A stretch of 37,545 bases of DNA from Lachnospiraceae bacterium UBA3762 (GTDB lineage: Bacteria; Bacillota; Clostridia; Lachnospirales; Lachnospiraceae), in contig DFGA01000039.1 in NCBI GenBank assembly GCA_002371615.1, positions 3,510-41,054 on the forward strand, written 5' to 3'. Made by a program: the position numbers and the translations under genes. Under the pieces are notes generated by a model, which saw nothing but the letters and a program-made list of their open reading frames with translations, was not told the DNA's origin and made no database searches. Shown here piece after piece: positions 34,601-37,545 of the stretch. Positions within the stretch are counted from its first letter, which is position 1. Each line of letters begins with the position of its first letter.

Positions 34601-35115
34601 CCCACAAGCAGAACAGAAATAAATGAATCCACATAGGTTTCCCGGAAGGAATGGACCCAGAGTGGCGAATCGATGTAATATGATACCAGATAACAGACAA
34701 GAGTCAGAGCCGACAGGATCGACAGCATCACCGTTCTCCATCTTCCCGTCAGAAGCATTCCGATATACATAAAGGTGAAGATGATCCACAGGAATCCCCC
34801 TCCGTTCAGACCGCCTCCGAAGAAAAACAGTGACGGAACAACACCGAACACCTGGCATAAAACAACCAGTTTGATAGCCGGCTTGAGCCTGTTTTTGTAC
34901 AAACCCGTCAGCGTGCATGCAGGTACCATGATCACCACGGCAAGTACCGTTAATATCTCTCCCGGACTCTCGCCGATGTATATGTCACCGATAAGCGCAA
35001 TGGTAACTGCTATCTCGGTGATTATCGTAACTATCAGGAACATCCGTTCCGTAAAATCCCTGTCATGATCCCTGATGGCCTCAATATATCTTTTGAACAG
35101 TCCGTTTTTCTTCAT
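31669..35115 (-). CDS. Hybrid histidine kinase with receiver, DegV-like lipid-binding domain and Hpt domain
   Basis: 1148 aa. About six membrane segments (residues 25-185) with no large external domain. HisKA contains H216 in FFSSMSHEIRTP. HATPase has N-box NLLNNAVKYT, DTGMGI and GTGLGLSI (about 320-435). The receiver (about 467-590) contains D516 in IFMDHLMPKMDG. A DegV-like domain follows (about 613-890): ITSTSMCDLP for the usual DSTSDLP, HISLTTSMS for SS.LSGTY, and VINSECLSSSTGLLVLIA. An acidic linker and an Hpt domain (about 955-1055) have H1012 in HALKSSARLVG, with a helical tail to the end. DegV proteins bind fatty acids, so a lipid input is plausible. The gene overlaps the preceding kinase by 4 bp (ATGA), and the phosphorelay ends in Hpt, which could feed the stand-alone receiver encoded three genes later. 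Confidence 0.92.
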   Translation of the reverse strand: MKKNGLFKRYIEAIRDHDRDFTERMFLIVTIITEIAVTIALIGDIYIGESPGEILTVLAVVIMVPACTLTGLYKNRLKPAIKLVVLCQVFGVVPSLFFFGGGLNGGGFLWIIFTFMYIGMLLTGRWRTVMLSILSALTLVCYLVSYYIDSPLWVHSFRETYVDSFISVLLVGLVCFAMSMAQSVLFKKENDRAIREAERAEELTRAQNRFFSSMSHEIRTPINSILGLNELILRDESASDDVVRDANGIQGAGKLLLALINDILDFSKIEAGSMDIVPVDYNVGDMLSEIVNMIWHKAHEKGLGFEVSVDPEVPTVLYGDEVRIKQLIINLLNNAVKYTQKGHIELRVESKDIDEKTAELTVSIADTGMGIKKEDIPFLFDAFKRVDEGKNRHIEGTGLGLSIVKQLIELMDGTITVNSVYGEGSTFTFVIKQTVTDHSKVGELNIHNQQTVKRSNYESSFLAPEVSILIVDDNEMNLEVEKRLLADTDMSIYTALSGQEALEMSLKTHFDAIFMDHLMPKMDGIECLDQLRNQSGGLNRTTPVIVLTANAGSENRDLYTRAGFDGYLIKPVSGEAMEQMLIRHISGEKIILRSVMIGDDEEIHTSERYADKAPVIITSTSMCDLPDAVVRKLHIPILPFVIKTDEGVFKDGIHIDANELIRHISEGREAISSPPDEAAYTEFFADVLKRAHHVIHISLTTSMSKDYHFATEAAKSFDNVTVINSECLSSSTGLLVLIAYKLAQQGIPVQDIISELEEIKYRLRCSFIIDTTEYMANRGLISQRLHKIAKALNLHPMLSIRNDKKAIGGIWLGRTKRAYRRYIRKALPPDLIPDSDIAFVTYAYLPGETLEWIAEEIRKTAYFEHVIFQQASAAISSNCGPGTFGILYFLKSNKMYNIASYIDDDRRTEEIEDSEEPEEIQDELQDELWDMIPDEIPEAAAEEADTVEPEGTDKWYQKLDCIDAAVAIKNSGSEEAFRSVLEIFYNSIPDKHEDLEKYYVSNDWENYTIKIHALKSSARLVGALELGDMAEALEMAGKGDNIQYIRENHGAVMDYYLSYQEALSPAFGNKDAGGKEEKSEKPVADADLMASIYEELHDAADDMDCEKVEMIMKEIGEYSIPDPDKEKFELIREAAKMLDYDKILEALE

Positions 35116-37160
35116 GCTCTGCCGCCTCCCTTCACATTTGCTTCGGGAAGGACTCTCAGCATTACCCTTTCAAAATCGGTTATGTTTATCGGTTTTGCAA
35201 TAAACCCGTCAAAACCTTCGTTGATGAACATTTCCCTTGCACCTGAGACTGCATTTGCGGTAAGTGCGACAACAACAGCCTTTTTATCCATATCGGCAGC
35301 CACGGCTTTGATCTTCTGCATGGCCTCCACACCGTCCATTTCCGGCATCATATGATCCATAAACACAATGTCGTAATCGTTGTCACGATATTTTCGAATG
35401 GACTCCTTACCGCTTCCCGCGGTATCTATTACCATTTCATAATTCTTGAAGAGCGATGTCGCCACAACGAGATTCATCGGCTCATCATCCACAATAAGTG
35501 CCTTCACGCCCCTGAATACCGGTCTTTCCTGACTCTCATCATCTTCAATGTCCGTGACATTACGACCTTCATTTAGGATCTTTATTATGGGGTACGCATA
35601 AAGCGGCTTGGGCATCAGTATCACACGGCTGCCCTCCGGCAATTCGAATCCCGCCTCAGCCGATACAACAACTATGATATCTTCCTTTGCCAGTTCCTCG
35701 AAATATCCCTTGTTTTCCTCATACTCCTCCTGACCCATGAACACATGGGTGGCGCTTATTTTTTCCTTTAAGCGTTCAACCTCATACACCGTATCGGCAG
35801 GATACAGGGGAACCTTTATTCCTGTTGCCAGATTGGCGGCCATATTGCGGTAGAACTCACGAAGCCGAGGAACCTTGTATTTATCGGGTCTGACATGGAA
35901 CAGAACCGCTCCGTCAAATGTTTCCGCAAGGGAAAGACATGGTTTTTTATCAATAACTTTTTGGGGGATCGTGACTCTTATCGTCGTACCGTTTCCTCTA
36001 TCGCTTTCGATCTTAACAAAGCCCCCCATTTTGTGAGCAAATCCGTGGACAATATAAAGACCCAGCCCTATACCGCCTGAACTGCGGTTTCTCTTTTTAT
36101 TGGCCTGATACATTCCTTCGCTTATAGACCGGATGTCGTTCCTGCTCATGCCCATACCGGTATCCGTCATCTCGATGCACAGATTCACACCGTAATCGGT
36201 GGATTCCGCAAACATCTTCACGTATACACCGCCTTTTCTCGTGAACTTGATAGCATTTTCGAGAAGATGTCTGAATATCTTGTGAAGCTTTTTAATATCG
36301 CCTCTCAGCATTGTCGGAGTCTGCGGGCTCAGATCGACAACCATTTCCAGATTCTTTGTATTATCATACTGCCGGAAGCTTGTGACTACATCATTTATAA
36401 GGGATATGCACATGTAATTATCTTCTTCCAGGAATACTTTCTGTCTCTTACACTCTGTATAATCCTGGATATCCTCAACCTGGCACGCCAGCCTTATTCC
36501 CGCTTTTTTTATCGAGTTCGCTTCGCTGCCGACACCCTCATTTATCAGAAGATCCGACATACCGTTAACGACATTGATCGGCGTCCTGAGCTCGTGGGAA
36601 ATATTTGAAAGAAAATCCTCCATATCTGCTTCGTTGCGATCGATCCGGACATTCATATCCTGTATGCTGTCATTGTACTCCGCCCGGTCGCTTATCGCCT
36701 TGACACAGCTGAAGTAGACCAGAAAGATGACAGAAAAGTGCAGGATGACTCTGGATATGTTCAGTCCGTCAAATACGATACTGCCACTGCCACGGGCCAT
36801 CACGATCTGCATGCACATGATGATCACATATTCCGCAACAAAGAGATGCATCATATAGACCTGATCAAAGAAGGAGAATCCTACCATGACAAGCGTGACG
36901 ATAGCTACTACGTCAAAGATACTTGTTTCATGTACTCCGTGAAAAAAAACAGTCAGCATGGCATAGATCAGATATCCGACCCTGCGGATCGGATAATCCG
37001 GGATGGACAGAACATTCATTACCCACAGTAAGATCGTTCCGATGATGATAAGAGGCGGTACCCAGAATTCCCACCCCAGCATGATACTCTCTATCGTCAG
37101 ACCGGCACAAGCCAACGTCATCAGGAGTAGAATAAAATTTTCGGTTCTTTTCTGATTCAT
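35112..37160 (-). CDS. Membrane hybrid histidine kinase
   Basis: 682 aa. About six membrane segments (residues 8-155) are followed by a short coiled region. HisKA has H189 in FLSNISHELRTPINVVNG. HATPase motifs are ENAIKFT, DTGMGMS and GGIGLGLYIV (about 295-400). A degenerate receiver-like segment (about 418-535) lacks a clear acceptor Asp. A complete receiver at about 552-675 has the acidic pair in ALIVDDEPMN and D602 in VFMDHMMPEMDG. There is no external sensor domain, so the membrane part or a partner should sense. AAAGGAAA is 7 bases before the ATG. The stop overlaps the start of the next kinase (ATGA), which suggests the two kinases are made in fixed proportion and may work together. It is the first gene of the long run, 23 bases after a hydrolase-like remnant. 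Confidence 0.93.
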   Translation of the reverse strand: MNQKRTENFILLLMTLACAGLTIESIMLGWEFWVPPLIIIGTILLWVMNVLSIPDYPIRRVGYLIYAMLTVFFHGVHETSIFDVVAIVTLVMVGFSFFDQVYMMHLFVAEYVIIMCMQIVMARGSGSIVFDGLNISRVILHFSVIFLVYFSCVKAISDRAEYNDSIQDMNVRIDRNEADMEDFLSNISHELRTPINVVNGMSDLLINEGVGSEANSIKKAGIRLACQVEDIQDYTECKRQKVFLEEDNYMCISLINDVVTSFRQYDNTKNLEMVVDLSPQTPTMLRGDIKKLHKIFRHLLENAIKFTRKGGVYVKMFAESTDYGVNLCIEMTDTGMGMSRNDIRSISEGMYQANKKRNRSSGGIGLGLYIVHGFAHKMGGFVKIESDRGNGTTIRVTIPQKVIDKKPCLSLAETFDGAVLFHVRPDKYKVPRLREFYRNMAANLATGIKVPLYPADTVYEVERLKEKISATHVFMGQEEYEENKGYFEELAKEDIIVVVSAEAGFELPEGSRVILMPKPLYAYPIIKILNEGRNVTDIEDDESQERPVFRGVKALIVDDEPMNLVVATSLFKNYEMVIDTAGSGKESIRKYRDNDYDIVFMDHMMPEMDGVEAMQKIKAVAADMDKKAVVVALTANAVSGAREMFINEGFDGFIAKPINITDFERVMLRVLPEANVKGGGRA

Positions 37161-37183
37161 TCAGTTTCCTTTCAGATTATCCC

Positions 37184-37312
37184 TTATGAAGCAAAAATCT
37201 CGTTGATCTTGTCTTTAACAAGCTGCGCCATCCTGGCATGCCCTTCAGGATCATACACCCAACTCCTTATCCTTAAAGGATTTGATTTACTATCACTTTC
37301 AAAATATAGCAT
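37184..37312 (-). pseudogene. Fragment resembling the C-terminus of an SGNH/GDSL hydrolase
   Basis: A minus-strand frame ends VYDPEGHARMAQLVKDKINE, then IFAS and TAA at 37184-37186. The DPEGHARMA segment resembles the catalytic-His block (D.xxH..GH..MA) near the end of SGNH hydrolases, except that the usual HP is replaced. Only about 30-42 codons are present and no catalytic Ser domain is found upstream, so it looks like a remnant. It could also be chance, and no full-length comparison was possible. Confidence 0.45.
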
Positions 37313-37336
37313 ACTATTTATCAAAGTGATAGTAAA
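37286..37336. repeat. Perfect 14-bp inverted repeat, candidate operator
   Basis: TTTACTATCACTTT (37286-37299) and AAAGTGATAGTAAA (37323-37336) are exact inverted copies 23 bases apart. A further copy of the core AAAGTGATA lies at 37355-37363. On the minus strand, TTTACT in one arm and TATGCT (37308-37313) are 17 bases apart, so the arm would cover the -35 box of a promoter for the kinase operon. A regulator-binding site is more likely than a terminator because the stem is A/T-rich and no U-tract follows. Confidence 0.5.
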
Positions 37337-37389
37337 AATAATGGCCAAAACGAAAAAGTGATATAAAATAGTGACACCTTTAATAACTC

Positions 37390-37427
37390 AAAAGGAGGTC
37401 TACTGTAAATCCTTACAATAGACCTCC
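37390..37427 (-). terminator. Intrinsic terminator of tpiA
   Basis: GGAGGTCTA (37394-37402) pairs with TAGACCTCC (37419-37427), and TGTAA (37404-37408) pairs with TTACA (37413-37417) around a 4-base loop. The remaining pair 37403/37418 is a mismatch on the plus strand but U-G on the minus strand, giving a 15-bp stem followed by TTTT. The strand bias shows it serves tpiA. It begins about 60 bases after the tpiA stop. Confidence 0.8.
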
Positions 37428-37486
37428 CTGTTTTACGCCATTTTCAGCGTTCTTTTTCGTGCATTTCCAACAATTCTTATGTTCTA

Positions 37487-37545
37487 TTATGCATTAACGA
37501 TCTGGCCGAAATCGGGCTTGAGGCTTGCGCCGCCGATAAGACCGC
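37487..37545 (-). CDS. tpiA: Triosephosphate isomerase, C-terminal end (partial)
   Basis: The last 19 residues of a minus-strand frame reach from the window edge to TAA at 37487-37489 and read GLIGGASLKPDFGQIVNA. This is the highly conserved end of triosephosphate isomerase, where the (G)GLIGGASL loop binds the substrate phosphate and PDF..IVNA closes the barrel. The enzyme interconverts glyceraldehyde-3-phosphate and dihydroxyacetone phosphate in glycolysis. The terminator at 37390-37427 separates it from the signalling genes. Confidence 0.9.
   Translation of the reverse strand, partial: GLIGGASLKPDFGQIVNA

Noticed and set aside
1..37545. CRISPR array, tRNA or rRNA genes, insertion-sequence transposase
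   Set aside because: No regularly spaced direct repeats, tRNA cloverleaf other than the tmRNA ends, rRNA sequence or transposase motif was seen.

Overview
The window looks like a chromosomal segment of a Lachnospiraceae-type Clostridium (Butyrivibrio/Roseburia relatives). The evidence is the secG-rnr-smpB-ssrA housekeeping order, AAGGAG-type ribosome binding sites throughout, a giant cell-wall protein built of pilin-type isopeptide repeats, a class B sortase and large hybrid histidine kinases. Genus is inference. Every convincing gene reads on the minus strand, so the biological order runs from the right edge to the left.

Right edge (37545 to about 37160): the 3' end of tpiA and its terminator, then about 230 bases with a perfect 14-bp inverted repeat and a fragment resembling the C-terminus of an SGNH/GDSL hydrolase. 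Next comes a tightly packed run of eight genes (37160 to 25451). It holds two membrane hybrid histidine kinases overlapping by 4 bp, the second carrying an unusual DegV-like lipid-binding domain and an Hpt domain. It continues with a 72-aa protein, a 321-aa protein of no known function, an AGCS-family Na+/amino-acid symporter, a response regulator with no output domain, a class B sortase, and a membrane EAL protein with a degenerate GGDEF domain. The sortase start is preceded by a short leader ORF and a hairpin that buries the sortase ribosome binding site. Two hairpins close the run.

Centre (25211 to 11133): one 14-kb gene for a predicted 4692-aa secreted, wall-anchored protein. It has a signal peptide, an N-terminal domain region, about 21 pilin-type isopeptide repeats, a Cna-B-like module, three SpaA-like modules, a Pro/Thr stalk and a C-terminal sorting signal whose core reads GPVTG rather than LPXTG. 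The adjacent sortase is the obvious candidate to anchor it.

Left centre (10982 to 5455): secG, rnr, a secreted HEXXH protein inserted into the locus, smpB and the tmRNA gene ssrA (tag ADNKLAFAA). Left end (5454 to 1): a 670-base spacer full of inverted repeats, a small XRE-type regulator, and a type I restriction-modification operon hsdM-hsdS-hsdR, with hsdR running off the edge. The 3' end of ssrA is a classic integration site, so the restriction system may belong to an island; no att repeat was found.

The working hypothesis for the most interesting part is that kinases, a phosphotransfer domain, a stand-alone receiver and a c-di-GMP phosphodiesterase form a signalling unit encoded beside, and perhaps controlling, the sortase and its giant surface substrate. 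This link rests on gene order only.
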